A stretch of 64,000 nt of DNA, taken from contig NC_058056.1 of the NCBI RefSeq assembly GCF_020085105.1, positions 12,770,929-12,834,928 of the forward strand, read 5' to 3'. The translations under genes were made by a program, and so were the position numbers. Each line of letters opens with the position of its first letter. Position 1 is the first letter of the stretch. The notes beneath the pieces are model-generated. The model saw nothing but the letters and a program-made list of their open reading frames with translations, ran no database searches and was not told the origin of the DNA. Positions 1 through 11,859 of the stretch are shown in pieces. This DNA is from Siniperca chuatsi. Lineage: Eukaryota > Chordata > Actinopteri > Centrarchiformes > Sinipercidae.

Positions 1-197
1 GGTCATTACGATGCTAGGAAGGTATCAGAGAAAAAAGAAACATTAATAAACATGCCTGAAATGTAAATGTCTGTTTTGTTTATCGACAGTCTGTGGTATG
101 ACAGCCAATTGTGCTGACACAGCTTATGTAGTAAATTATTGTAGGCATTTGTAATCTTCCAACAAGACAGGAATCAATACATCAATGAGGTTTTCAC

Positions 198-586
198 CTG
201 AGGTTCATGTCACCCTGTATGGCCAGGGAAAAAATGTTTGACAAGCTTCCCCCTGGACAGCAGCCGCAGATGAGCACAGTCACAGCCTTGATGGGATGCA
301 TCTCTAGGAGTTTGGCTAGACAGAAAGCGGCCAGGGGCATGATGCCAAACTGGGCCAGCAGTGCAATGGCTACTCCTTTTGGCTTCAGGAGATGGGTCTT
401 AATTTTGGAAATCTCCATCATACAGCCAAGGGATATCATGGTGAAGAAGAGCACGACAATGGTGATGGTATTGATGGCTTTGGTTAGCTTAGGGGAGGCG
501 TTCAGGACATCCATGCTTCCATTTCCAGAGAAATTACCCTCATTATAGATGTTAGCTATCCTGTTGTAGACTTCTGTCACATTCAT
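198..586 (-). CDS. slc10a1: Sodium/bile-acid cotransporter (NTCP-like), first coding exon only
   Basis: This is exon 1 of a solute carrier family 10 protein, which imports bile salts with sodium across the plasma membrane, in the liver for SLC10A1. The ATG at 586 opens 129 codons plus two bases, and the exon ends at a good donor (CAG then GTGAAA, GT at 197-196). The extracellular N-terminus carries four N-glycosylation sequons (N2, N18, N22, N29). Three hydrophobic segments follow at about residues 38-58, 71-94 and 101-123. The family motif CGCCPGGSLSN is at 107-117; by comparison with human NTCP its Ser116-Asn117 should be sodium ligands. The phrase SLGCMMEISKIK fits SLC10A1 better than the ileal SLC10A2. 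Remaining exons lie left of the window; bases 1-197 are intron. The family is certain; the exact paralogue is likely. Confidence 0.88.
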
Positions 587-672
587 TGTGGCACTCAGGC
601 CAACACTGTGTGTTTACTGTGCTGTTGCTTTCGCCTGTTGGACAAAGCAAACTCAATACATTCGCAGCAAAA

Positions 673-680
673 TTTTTATA
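673..680 (-). promoter_or_regulatory. Candidate TATA box of slc10a1
   Basis: On the minus strand TATAAAAA lies 87-94 bases upstream of the slc10a1 ATG. A start site about 30 bases downstream would leave a 5' leader of roughly 55-60 bases. The position is plausible for a tissue-restricted TATA promoter, but there is no transcript evidence. Confidence 0.4.
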
Positions 681-2280
681 CACATATACAGTATAAATGC
701 AGCCATTTACATTCCATTTCCACTTACAATTGTCTTTGCTTCAGTATTTTTATGCAAAGCATCTCATATAACCGCTTATAACTCACTCACAAACTTGTAA
801 ACCTTCTCATTCACATTTAGCAGGTTGCACATGAGGATTTTTTTGGTCATTCTCACAGAGCACTACAATCCTAAACAGACAATATATATATAAAAACAGC
901 AGTTTAGACCATTTAAACTGCAGATGTACACATGTCAATATCACCTTCTACAGGCAAAGAGAGTAACAGCTGCTGCAATTTTAGTGCCTGCATGCAATGA
1001 TTGTTTCAGCTGCAGTTGTTTCTAATAGCTGCCCTTTGTGTGTGCCCTAAAATAAAATGACTCAGAAAATGTAACATTGCTGTTCTTCCAGTGAACACTG
1101 ACAGATAAAGCTGGCGATATTCTATATTTTTCTTACTGTTAACAAATCCCATGAAAAAAAACCCATCAATTTGTGAGTCCATCTCTTTATACTTTCCATC
1201 TTCCCCAGGCTTTGTGGCATTTAGCCCCAAGCCAATTCATTCCTACTACAGACAGAAAAAAACAGGTCACAAATATATATTTTTTATTAATTTTTAATTT
1301 ATTAATAATTTCCATAAACACCTGGGCACCATGGTTATTCACAAATGTTACTCAAACAGAAGTTAATAGTGCATTTGTTGGGGACTATTTTTAGTGGCGG
1401 ATTTGGTGCGCTTGTGAGTTTGACACAAAATAAACTACAGTGCCCATGTTCTTCGTAATGAAGGAACATGTGTTGTATGTTGTATAGGAACATGTATAGT
1501 TTTTGAACTACATGGGGGGCCTATGGCACAGAGGAATAAGCTATATCAGGGTTTGGATACACAGACAATAGTTAATAGGATCAGCTGATTGCTGTTTTTG
1601 GTATTTTCAATGGAATTGTTGAAAGTAAGAAAATATAGAATATCACCAGACTTATGCTTTAAATATACAAAAATATTGGCCAGTGCCCTTTTGCCAGTTG
1701 CGCCTCTGGTTAGCCCAAATGCCACAAGTTTGCTTAAAGAACCACTCTGTCGTGTCCTTAGGGCAAAATGAACCCTTGGCCTAAATATAACCCTGTAAGC
1801 AGCAGTTCTTTTTCTCATTCTTTCCCTTAAAGTATCTGTGCCTGCTGCCCGATAGCAGCTGTTACTGTGTAGAAAGTTAAGTTGCATGATCAGAATCCAT
1901 CCAAAAAAAGGAACTAGGAGGCATGTTGCCAAGAAACACTTAATATTCCTGCCATGTCTTCCCTCCAAAGCAGATGCAGAATCTGCAGAAAGCCTATTAT
2001 GTGGACAGTAGGCTAAAGAGAAGTTGTGATGATCTTGAATGCAAGAGTCAAATAAGATATCATTTAAGGTACTGAAGATATTTACCTCATATAATTAAAT
2101 ATTTGTTCAAATGTGACAGCGGGTGAGAAATAAAATTCATTTAACTCAATGTCAAATATAATGTTTGGTTAATAATATAAATGCTGTTTCTCAAGGACAT
2201 GCCTTCTTTAAAGTATTGGAATTTTATCTTATACTTATACCCACCTGGTACTTAATTTATTTTCTGACCTGTTTTTATAG

Positions 2281-2400
2281 TGTTTTATAGTGTATTATAT
2301 TTTTTGCTAGTACTTTCTCCTGTGTGCACTGACGTAAAGGCGAGCTACTGTAACAAAGAGTTTCCCTTTGGGGATCAGTAAAGTATTTCTGATTCTGATT
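2281..2400 (+). mobile_element. LINE/SINE-type 3' tail, copy 1
   Basis: The stretch runs from GTGCACTGACGT through GAGTTTCCCTTTGGGGATCA to AAGTATTTCTGATTCTGATT. The last part is the characteristic 3' end of a non-LTR element abundant in teleosts. A second copy, reverse-complemented, sits at 52763-52900 and matches along about 115 bases. Only the tail is present; no reverse transcriptase frame is visible. The exact clade (CR1/L2/Rex-like) is uncertain. Confidence 0.7.
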
Positions 2401-3835
2401 TAAAATTTGTTGTACTGGCAAAAACCAATATGGATTAGATCTACACATGAAGAACTGTCACGTTACTCATTAGCTTATTGCCTCTAAGTAATGGAAAACT
2501 ACCTTGTGCTGCTTCCTTTACTGTTTCTTAGAATGTTACTTAATAACCTGCTATTTATTTATTTAATTCAATTTTACTGGTTACCTGGTTTTAACTATAT
2601 CTGTCTGGAGGATTTTGTTATGCTGTCAAGTTTTACAGCCAGATACAAGTGTTGATTGGTAAATACAAGAATGCACAATATCATTGGTGTGAAGCCTAGC
2701 CAGCCGCAATGCCAGAATTTTTTAAGCCTTGCTTTCTAAGTGACTAAAGCGGTACTACAAAAGGAAAAAAACACATTTTCCCCATCGACCACCAACCCCA
2801 AAACTGCATAGAGCAGCTACAAAAAAAAAGCTGGTTTACAACTGAGGTTATTATTACTTTATTTGCCTTTAGAAGGCAACGTCAACATGTCTACATCTGC
2901 AGGTGTAAACAACAATCTGGCATTATGTAACCCTCAGTCTGCTACAATAAATGTCCCATGGATGCTTTACTTCTAATAGAAACTTCAAAGTTTCAGAGTT
3001 TTCTGTGCTCCTTATGTAATACTGAGTGAGTTGAGTGCTGTGTAACCACTCAGCCATTTTCCTATGTATATTTGTTCATAATTCTACTGTTAAAGGCACA
3101 CCTCACACACACAATGCATATGAGACTATACAGTCATTTCTCCTATCTAAAGCTGTCAGTTTTGTTCAAAAAGTATTATTAATATAATGTAATAACAATT
3201 TATATATCTATACAGTAAAATAGTTATATATTTTAGTGCCACTGTCCACTGTTCCAGCTCAATGACACATTTTTATGTAGAAAGAGAAAACTTACTGCAT
3301 TTGTGCTTTAGTGTCTGACTTTCCTCTTTCATGCTAAATCATTAGAAATGTTTAATGAATATCATTTGCCGCAACATTAGATTGAGGCCTTTAAAACCTC
3401 TACATATCCTTTATGGATTAAAAACGTACTATCTATGTTAACTAATGAACGAACAATCAAGAGGGCCATATTTAGGGAAAGTGGTTTCTCTTGAAAAGAG
3501 AGTCAGTTCTTCTTAAATGATAATGAATACAATTAAAGCAACAATGGCTTTATTTTATCATTTTATTACAATTTCCTGAAGAGACCAAACCCAAAAATTA
3601 AGTTGTCCAATTATTATCTTTGTAGTCTGATACAGCATATGCTTTCATGCCTAAACTAATAAATGCACATAAAGAGCCATACTGTTGCACTGGGTGACAT
3701 ATTCTTTTATTACAACACACACGAAAAGTGTTCAGTTTAAAACTACTCTACAACTGCATTTTAATATTTGACTATGCTCTGTGTTAAGACTGGTTAGAGG
3801 GATGAGCAGGCTGTAGCTATACAGTACACAGTACT

Positions 3836-3878
3836 GTAATAATAAGTAATAATAATAATAATAATGATGATAATAAGA
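3836..3878. repeat. TAA/TGA-type microsatellite
   Basis: Imperfect tandem trinucleotide run of AAT/ATA units interrupted by ATG and AAG triplets. Confidence 0.8.
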
Positions 3879-4872
3879 AGAATAAATAGTGCCAGAAAAG
3901 AAGATATCATAATGATAGACTAGTAATAAAGGCACTTTCTTACCTTAATTTCACGCTGACAACTTCTGTGACTTCACTGTGCTCACTCACACACTCATTT
4001 CCATCTCCTATCACATTCTTGTGTCTAACTCCTTTTTTCTGTGTTTGGGTCCCTGCCCTCCCCTCTCTGTCACATGGGCTCATGAAAACATGGTAGGGGC
4101 AAACCACTGAAACCATGTTCTGTGTAACTCCTTGCACAACTGTAATCATTTCATTTAACACAGAATTCTAGTAAATCCACCTTTTAGGCCAGTTACTGGA
4201 AGTCAGCCCCTATCCATAGTCTGTTTCCTAGTTCCTATTTTTCAGGACACCGTGGGAAGGTTTGACATCGGTTGGCTTGATAATGTGGAAAGAATGTAAT
4301 TGCCTCTGTTTATTCATTTGGCCTCGCTTGCATGAGTAAACAGACCTGCAATTAATATTATGCAACCAGGCAGAGGATTCAGTTTGCCTGCCAGAGTTAT
4401 CAGTCTTTTTAAAAGGGGCCCTCTTTTATTGTGAGACTGGGGAGCTTTGTACACCCAGACCTTTTATTTAAGAGTCACACAACAGATCAGATATGTTAGA
4501 CAAGTCTCAAATGTTGTTGCCCTAATCTCTATGCCACGGTAGAGATTACATCCAAGTAAAAGGGGCCATATCTTAAAATCTCAATGCACCTCACGTGCTG
4601 ACATTCAGTGGAATCTCTTACAGGAATGAGCTGTGTTAACTTGCTTCTTCTACATACATAGAAGTCTTGGTTAAACAAACTTATACAACAAAGCATGATG
4701 CAACAAAACAGCTGTGCAGGAGAGGATAAACATCCAGCTGAGTTTAAAAGCCTTTCCCAAAGAGCACTAAACATGTAGTAAAAGCAAGAGATGAAATAAG
4801 ATGAAAAAACTAAGATGGGCCACAGGCACCTGAGAGAAAGAGGAGGGCAATGATGTGATGGCTTAATTTGGG

Positions 4873-5232
4873 CTGATGAAAATCATCTGCAGATCTGTTG
4901 CCATATGAATGAATGAATCAGAAAATGAACCCAAAACAAATGGTGTCGTTTAAGGATTGGGGAGGCACTGAGGACAATCAAAGATATAATTCTATGTATT
5001 TATAAAAATATTCCCATTAATAAATGACACCATCTAAAACTGAGCTGAATTGAAAACTGGCAGCAAGAGAAGGAAAAATGTGGATGAAGATCATTTACAG
5101 ACCTGTTGCCATATGAATGAACCTTAACAAAAAACAGGTGCAGCTGAGGACAATTTAAGCACTTAATGAGCAAATTACAATTCTCTGTTTTTACAAGAAT
5201 ATTATCATTTAATGAATATCATCTAAAAATGT
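4873..5232. repeat. Diverged tandem duplication of a non-coding segment
   Basis: Two direct copies of about 160 bases occupy 4873-5040 and 5083-5232. Shared landmarks occur in the same order: GATGAA-ATCAT, then CTGTTGCCATATGAATGAA, then CTGAGGACAAT, then AATTCT-TGT-TTTA, and finally ATCATCTAAAA or its ACCATCTAAAA equivalent. The copies differ by many substitutions and small indels, so the duplication is old. No coding potential is visible. Confidence 0.65.
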
Positions 5233-6089
5233 ATTCATCCCTGGGTGAATCAATTAAACACAACACAAGCAAAGTACCCTGACTTATATCACACACCAAG
5301 CAATATTTATGTGTTAATAACACATTGGCATTAGTGGTACACTAACTTGTTGACACTGTTTTACCATTAGGAAACTTTTTAATATTGTATGACTTTTTAT
5401 TATTTATACAGATTTCCATGCTCTTATATACACAACATGGGGGAACATCTTTTTTTTTCTTTTTTCCTGCACCCTCTGTTGTCTAAATATTGAATGAAAT
5501 ATGGAATGATAAAAAGCACACACATAAAGATCATACAGGAGGTGTTCATCATGTTGTTTTTAAGAATGAAAAACAGCCAATGTTCTGCTGTCTTATTTAA
5601 ATTAGGCAAAACAAATTCCTGATAACAATGCACATCTTTGTAATACTGCAGTAGGTTTATAAGCAATGATGGCTTGCTGCAGAAGCTATTTAAAGGTCTT
5701 ATGGAGGCAAGTGTGCAGCCATGGATGGTGAGTGGGGGAGGGCAACCAAAGTGAGCTAGGCAACCATCTGGCCTCATAATACTATGCTGGGAGAAGAGCC
5801 TAGTTATTGTAGCACACTACCCTGCTGACAATGACCACTGAAACAGCAGACTAGCACAATGCATTTTGGTCCTTAACACAGAATCATGTTTGCATGAAAG
5901 GCATATTTAAGGAGAATATGTTACATGAAATATGATTGTATATGTGTAAGGCATCACTGATTTATTCATGCCAATTTAATGAAATGCTGTTTCTAATATA
6001 TTTGTATAACTATATAACAAAGAACATTATGATCCACTTGAGTAATTACACTGAAGGTCTGCTGTGTTTGCAACTTGTAGGAGATAACG

Positions 6090-6404
6090 GTATATGTTGG
6101 TGGGCGCGTCTAAATACGTGGGCTTATGGGAAATGTAGTTCAAATCCGAGAAACAGCAGCGATGCAAACGCGTAAACCTGGCTGTCTGTTGGCGAATGAC
6201 TTCATTACCCAGAGGTCCAATTTTGTTGCGCATGCGCTGTTTGTTTTCCCGTCCATGTGTAGGCGAATCACGTGTAGTGAACCGTTGGTCGTCATGTATC
6301 TGCTGTAGCAAAGCTCCGTGCAAGATTTTGTTATTTGCCTCCAGTTGTCGCTGCACTGTTTTGACAGCTGCTTGTTTTCTTTTCCCATACATTTTTACCG
6401 AAGA
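6090..6404 (+). promoter_or_regulatory. max promoter and 5' UTR region
   Basis: The base composition becomes CpG-richer here. Three recognisable motifs stand in order: a ZNF143/SBS-like site on the minus strand (6123-6140, reading AACTACATTTCCCATAAG), a perfect NRF1-type palindrome TGCGCATGCGC (6227-6237) and a CACGTG E-box (6269-6274). This is typical of a TATA-less housekeeping promoter, as expected for max. The transcription start is not visible directly and probably lies between 6280 and 6380. The many short frames on both strands here are noise from non-coding CpG-rich DNA. Confidence 0.65.
6269..6274. promoter_or_regulatory. CACGTG E-box (MYC/MAX site) in the max promoter
   Basis: A perfect canonical E-box lies 131 bases upstream of the max start codon. 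MAX dimers bind this hexamer, so the site could allow feedback on max itself. Occupancy is inference. Confidence 0.5.
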
Positions 6405-9400
6405 ATGAGCGAAAACGATGACATCGAAGTCGACAGCGATGTATGTGGTTTAGTTTCCTCTAGAAGTAGCTAGCCAAATTGTTAGACGGACAGCAACTTT
6501 CACATTTCTGTCAACCTACGCTATCTGCTTGAGCTAGCTAGCTAGCTAGCTGGGTTTCTTGGCTAACACTAGATTGACAAATAGGAACTGAGCTGTGAGA
6601 GAAAAAAAAGATGTTCTTTGGAGTGTTTGCGGGCTGGCTTGTACATAAAAGTCGAGCACATTAGTCTGGTGAATAAATTACGTCGTATAACTACGGCCAA
6701 GTGAACCGTCATTCGCGAAAACCCTGTTAAGCCAGTCGCTGTTTAGAATTTGTCGCGCATCTATATATGCAATTACGGTACGGGTGCTGGGAGGGGCCAA
6801 AAAAGGACGTATACAATCAGGTTAAGAATGGCCCCGACTACGAATAAACGGAAATTATTTTACTGAGAAAATTTAAGAGACAGTCATCTTCAAAGTCCAG
6901 GGTTCCCACGGGTACTTGAAATCCTTGAAAGTTTGTGTTGAGAAGTGTTAATACATTCAAGCCTCTCACTTTTTAATTGTTGTCTGTGAGCTTCTGTGAA
7001 GCCTGCTAGTTCTCATTATAAAAAGTCTCAGTGTTGTAACAGTAATTAACCTTGATCCCTGTCTCAAACTCTGCCTTGAATTTGAGGTAATTGGGCCTGG
7101 AAAAGGACTTGATTTTGATGTTCAAGAATGCGTGGGAACTATGAAAGTCAAACTACAGTGTTAAACATAAAAAAAAAAATTCTTCATATTTAAACTATAA
7201 AAATTTTCAATGAACTCTTGTTCAGTAAGACACTGACTATCTGAAGTCATTCTACTGTACAGTTTTGGAGAAAATTAAAGGGTAAGTCAAATTTTATAGT
7301 TAGGGTCATTCTGGACAGGATTCCATTGGGTTTCTCAGCAAACCTATTATGGAAATTATTTTATAATAATTAAAAAATGAGGGCAATTTCTATGCATTAC
7401 AGTTAGGGTAATTCTGAACAAGGTACAAGGTAATTTATTTATCATTTTAGAACACAAGGTTGACTATTGGCAAACCTCTCAAGGAAAAGTTTTTACGAGA
7501 AACATGAACACAGCCGTCTCTAGTGTCCTATTTGCACTTGTTGTGCAGCAGAAAGAAGGTAGACATTGGTGTCGATATTGAGTTCCTCTCAAGGACCATT
7601 GTTGGGCAAAGTGTTAAGACAGTCAGGATATGCTGGTACAACCCTTTAAGCAGCTAAAAGCAAACAGCACATCTTCAGTTGAGATTGTGTAAACAGATGA
7701 CATGCTTGTAAACATTATATCTAGGCCACAGGTTCCTGCTGTATGATGTTAGGAAAATGAGATTTACACACTTTACCTGTCCCTTTGCAGGCAGACAAGC
7801 GAGCACATCACAACGCGCTTGAGCGCAAACGCAGGGACCATATTAAAGACAGCTTTCACGGTTTACGAGATTCTGTGCCAGCATTACAAGGGGAGAAGGT
7901 GAGAGGAAAATATATTCGTTTTCTACATTCCATAACTCTAGCCACAACTCATGTCAGCTGCCTGTGCCACATCAACATATTCCAAATTATATTAATAAAC
8001 AAACTTAGGTAAACAAAGGTAAAATGACCCTCAATTCATCTACCTTAATGCCTGCTGACTATTGGCATAAGTCAAACCTGCATGTCCGTAGAGGCAGGAA
8101 AACTGAACTTTGTTGTGCATATATGCAAAGCACCTTTGTAATGTGTGAGAACTTTATGTTGACCTGAAGACTGCGAGCACAAGCCATGTAAAGTTCAGGA
8201 GACAGCTGCATTTCTCTGGTACCGCAGGTGCAGCAAGTCTCCAGCTCATCAGCTGCATTTCCAGCTCCATAATATACCAGTCGGTAATATACCAGTGCTA
8301 TTCTGTGGTGTTCTGTTTGGACAGTTCTCTTAGAGCTCTAAACTAGGGGAAGGAGAACAGTGTGCTGTAATTTTAAAAGATGGATAGCTTGCCAAGCAAA
8401 GCTATCCATCCATGTCCAAAACAGCCTAACATTCATGTTGCAATCTGAGATTTAAGATTGTTTATTTGTCCCACAATATCTGGGAATCATTGTCACAAAC
8501 CAATTTATATCCTCTCTTATATCCTCTCTAATTTATATCCTCTGTAAACTTTGACACAACTGGAATGACCACTGAAGCAGTTGGAAAACAGCTCCATAAC
8601 CGTTTAACAGCTTAGTCACCTAACTGCTGGGTAGAGAGAGATATGTATGTATCTACAGTCTATTTTATAAGTCAGTAAATCATTCAAATTAAATATGAAA
8701 AGTGCAACAAGCTGTGGCATAATTCAGTATGCAGGCGTGATGGTGCTTTAACATGGAGAAAATATTGCAGTTTTTCTTTTCCCTCTTTTGTGCTAGGAAC
8801 TATTCTGCAATATGTCAGTGTTAGCACATGTACCAAAGTTGCTGACCCCTGGAATAGTTCTGTGTTTTACCCTTACTTTATAATCCAGACTGAAAATGAA
8901 TTGCAACATTCATGTACTGTATAACACTGTGATCTCTGCATAACATGTTCTACCTGTACAAATAGACACTGCAGCATTGTCCCATGGCTCTCTGAAATTT
9001 TTGCTGACAGAACTCTGTCAAACAGGCTTCCCGAGCACAGATTCTAGACAAAGCCACTGAGTACATCCAGTACATGAGGCGAAAAAACCATACCCACCAG
9101 CAAGACATTGATGACTTAAAGAAGCAGAACGCACTGTTGGAGCAGCAGGGTAAGTGGAGGAACTGTTGTTGATGGGGTTTTTTTTTTTTCAACAAAGTGT
9201 GATGTAGTCTCTCAGTTACAGTATGTAATATTTGATGAGAGTGGTATTTACAGCAGTATTTTTTGTCTTTCTGTCTGTGGGTACCACTGCAGTACGTGCA
9301 CTAGAGAAGGCCAAGGGGAACACCCAGCTCCAGACAAACTACTCTTCTGATAGCAGCTTGTACACAAACCGTAAAGGGAGCGCGGTGTCCGCCTTCGACG

Positions 9401-9477
9401 GAGGGTCTGACTCCAGCTCTGAATCAGAGCCAGACGAGCCGCCCAACAGAAAGAAGCTGCGCGTGGAGCCCAGCTAG
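6405..9477 (+). CDS. max: MAX, bHLH-leucine-zipper partner of MYC, MXD and MNT proteins
   Basis: MAX binds CACGTG E-boxes in the nucleus as the obligate dimer partner of MYC-family proteins. Coding exons are 6405-6440, 7791-7898, 9026-9149 (or 9011-9149) and 9293-9477, all with GT/AG borders and matching phase. The product begins [12 protein letters not shown]. The basic region and helix 1 follow ([21 protein letters not shown], split here at residues 13-33), then the loop, helix 2 and zipper ([17 protein letters not shown] onward). The tail ends in the nuclear-localisation-like KKLRVEPS. Length is 150 codons, or 155 with the longer exon 3, close to the 151-residue human short isoform. I could not find the 27-base alternative exon that gives the human 160-residue form. 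Identity is certain; the exon at 9011/9026 has two possible acceptors. Confidence 0.95.
6532..6552. repeat. AGCT tandem repeat in max intron 1
   Basis: Five consecutive self-complementary AGCT units, about 100 bases after exon 1. Probably a simple microsatellite. Confidence 0.8.
6898..7141. mobile_element. hAT-like non-autonomous DNA transposon (MITE)
   Basis: The left end reads CAGGGTTCCCACGGGTACTT. The right end, read inward on the other strand, is TAGTTCCCACGCATTCTTGA, giving imperfect terminal inverted repeats of about 22 bases. Eight-base flanks match at 7 of 8 positions (TCAAAGTC at 6890-6897, TGAAAGTC at 7142-7149), as expected for hAT target duplication. It is about 244 bases long, carries no transposase and sits in max intron 1. 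Confidence 0.7.
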
Positions 9478-10600
9478 ACTCGGGTCCCCCCGGGTTCTCC
9501 AAACAGACTCTTTTTGCCCACCAGCCCCGACTCCTCTTACCTGTCCGCACTCAATCCCGCCTACTTACACCAGTCCCAGAGACAAGGTGGAGACTGTGTG
9601 AGAGAGGTGTTATTATGTATAAAATGCTTCTACTTTCCTTTTTCCTCCTGGCAAGCATCCTGTCACTCCTTTTGTGGCCCAGCAACAACTTTCAAGACCC
9701 CCAAAGTGAGGCAGCTCTGCAGTTTTGAAGGACTTTATGCTTTTCAAACCTCATGATAACTATTCCTAATCAAATGTGGAGATGACAAGGTATGAGGCTT
9801 TAGTAAAGCTACATAAAAGTAAAAAAAAAAGAAAGTTTTTCTCTGTTGGAATTGTGAGACTTTACAAGCTTTGACAAAATTGTAATTAGGGATAGTTTAC
9901 TTTTTAATATTCATACTTTTCCAGAAAAGAATGTGAAGTTGGTTTTGAAAAACAAACAAACAAACAAACAAGTATGTTATGCAAGATGCAACCCTCTGTA
10001 TTCAGTGTAGGTGGCTGAAGTTTTTGTCTCTGAAAATGTTTGTGTATCAAATGAATCCCTCTATTTATAGTGATGCATCAAAATTGAGTTCTTACCCTTA
10101 CGTCTGATCTCCTTTATGTTTGGCTTGAGATTTTCCAGAGAACACAGGAGGATGAACAAGTTGACCTGCTGATTTAGTGGATTTTCCATAGGTTCAACTG
10201 TTTATTTTCCTCTATTTTTTATTATTATCAGATAAACTGTGGGTATAAAAAAATCCCCTAATACTGAATGTTACACAATGCAGTTAAAGGGCAGTGACCT
10301 TTTATTTTTGTTAATGGAAGTCCATTTCAGTGTGTAGTATATAACACTGTATACTCTTAAATGGTGTCAGCTCTGCAAAGAAAAGCCTTCCCTTGAAATA
10401 TTTGCCTGTGCAGGGAACGTTTATCTTTCTTTTTTTTTTTCCTTTTTGCAGAGGTAAATTAGTGTGTATGTAATCAATATTTGTTTGTTCCATTCCATGG
10501 AAATTACAGGTATGTTGTACATACTGCCAACGGTTGTCTTGCAAGTTAAGGCATACCTTTATTATGAGACTATAAATAAAACTATTTTATCCATTTGGGA
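9478..10600 (+). other. max 3' UTR with poly(A) signal
   Basis: About 1.1 kb of AT-rich sequence follows the stop codon. It includes an AAAC microsatellite (about 9944-9972). A canonical AATAAA is at 10575-10580, followed by a T/G-rich stretch, which sets a likely cleavage site near 10600. A second AATAAA-like run at about 11090 could serve a longer form. Confidence 0.65.
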
Positions 10601-11859
10601 TGTATTTGTGACTCAACATGTTTTTAATAACATTTTATAGCTTTTGTACACTAAGTTTCCTAAATTACTATTATTTTTCTTAGGTATTAAACTACTTTTT
10701 TTATGTGTTGAGTGATGGAATTAACTCATTTGCAATCCTAGTTAATGAAATAATCGGATGTGTTTAATCAGATTTAACAAACTGCTAATAGAATCAGAAC
10801 AATCAAGACAGGTCATTTACTGAGGATATTAACCTTTTAAATGTTTTGAGATAATCATATTTGAATTGTGTCAGTGGTACAAATAGAGGATTCAGATTTC
10901 TTTGTTTTTCTACTCTCTTTCAGATATTAAGTAGACAATAGGAGCATCAGGAGACACAGAGGTCATATCATCAGTAATAGTTCAGGAAATCAAAAAGAGA
11001 TTGCATTGAGGGATTTCACACATTTTACACATGTTGGATTTTTTAAAGCCTGATTCTGATAGTTTTAAGATCTGATTGTTTTTATGCAAAAAATAAAAGA
11101 AACAGATTAGGGATTTAGTATTTCTCCACCAAAATTACATACCGGCAGTGTAGATGAACAACATGAATGAAAAGTTAAATGAGAAAAGAAAATGTGACAT
11201 TTTTGGCACTTTTAAAATATTCTATTGGAGAAACAAAGCTGGCAAGTCAAAATGTTCCTATGTGGGTGGGGTTATGTTGGGGAGTATTTCTAATACCAGG
11301 CTACAGCTCTGCCTGTATTGTTTGTTTATTTAAATATTGAATTTGGGCTCAGGTCAGTGTGATGTGTCCCAGCTCACACTCTCACTGCAAGGATGCAGGT
11401 CGTATGCTGCCTTCTGGAGCCGTGGGAAAGTCTTTGAACACGTAGGAACGTAAAATACAAATGAAATAATCTACTGTATTTGAGTCTGTGTAAAGACTGT
11501 AGAGGAGAAAGTAAGGAGGCCATGACAAAACAAAACGCAAAGGTGATGCATGTCTTACAATGTGTGGATTAAATACAAGTAAACTGATCAGCATTATTAA
11601 TGTGTCCACTGTGTTTTTAACTCGCTAAATTCTGCCACCGAACCATAAAATAACCCGCTATATTTCTAGAAAAGGCAACTTAAGCACCCGCTTCTGTAAA
11701 AGCGTGGGAGCTCTTGTGGGTATTTGTATTTACAATTACCGAGTTCAAGAAAGAAGAGTTTCCCAGTGGCCCTGAAGGCAGCACACAGCAGTGAGTGAGT
11801 ACATCAGCTAGAGGTTACATAGTGGAGTCATGCTGTTTTCTGTATGTTAGTTTTTGGTC
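10601..11859. other. Intergenic region and rab15 promoter
   Basis: About 1.25 kb of AT-rich DNA lies between the max poly(A) signal and the rab15 start codon. I see no gene and no strong promoter motif; the frame at 11382-11609 on the minus strand has no recognisable content. The rab15 5' UTR must lie in the right-hand part. Confidence 0.6.

Larger units (their letters stand above)
587..6090. other. Intergenic region between slc10a1 and max
   Basis: This AT-rich 5.5 kb lies between two divergently transcribed genes and has no open frame that resembles a protein family. It holds a LINE-type 3' tail (2281-2400), a TAA-rich microsatellite (about 3836-3878) and a diverged tandem duplication (4873-5232). 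The short frames at 1546-1968 and 5424-5777 read as low-complexity or unconserved sequence. Confidence 0.75.

Noticed and set aside
6027-6408. Several overlapping frames of 60-121 codons on both strands before max
   Set aside because: They cover the CpG-rich promoter and 5' UTR with NRF1 and SBS motifs; none resembles a known protein.
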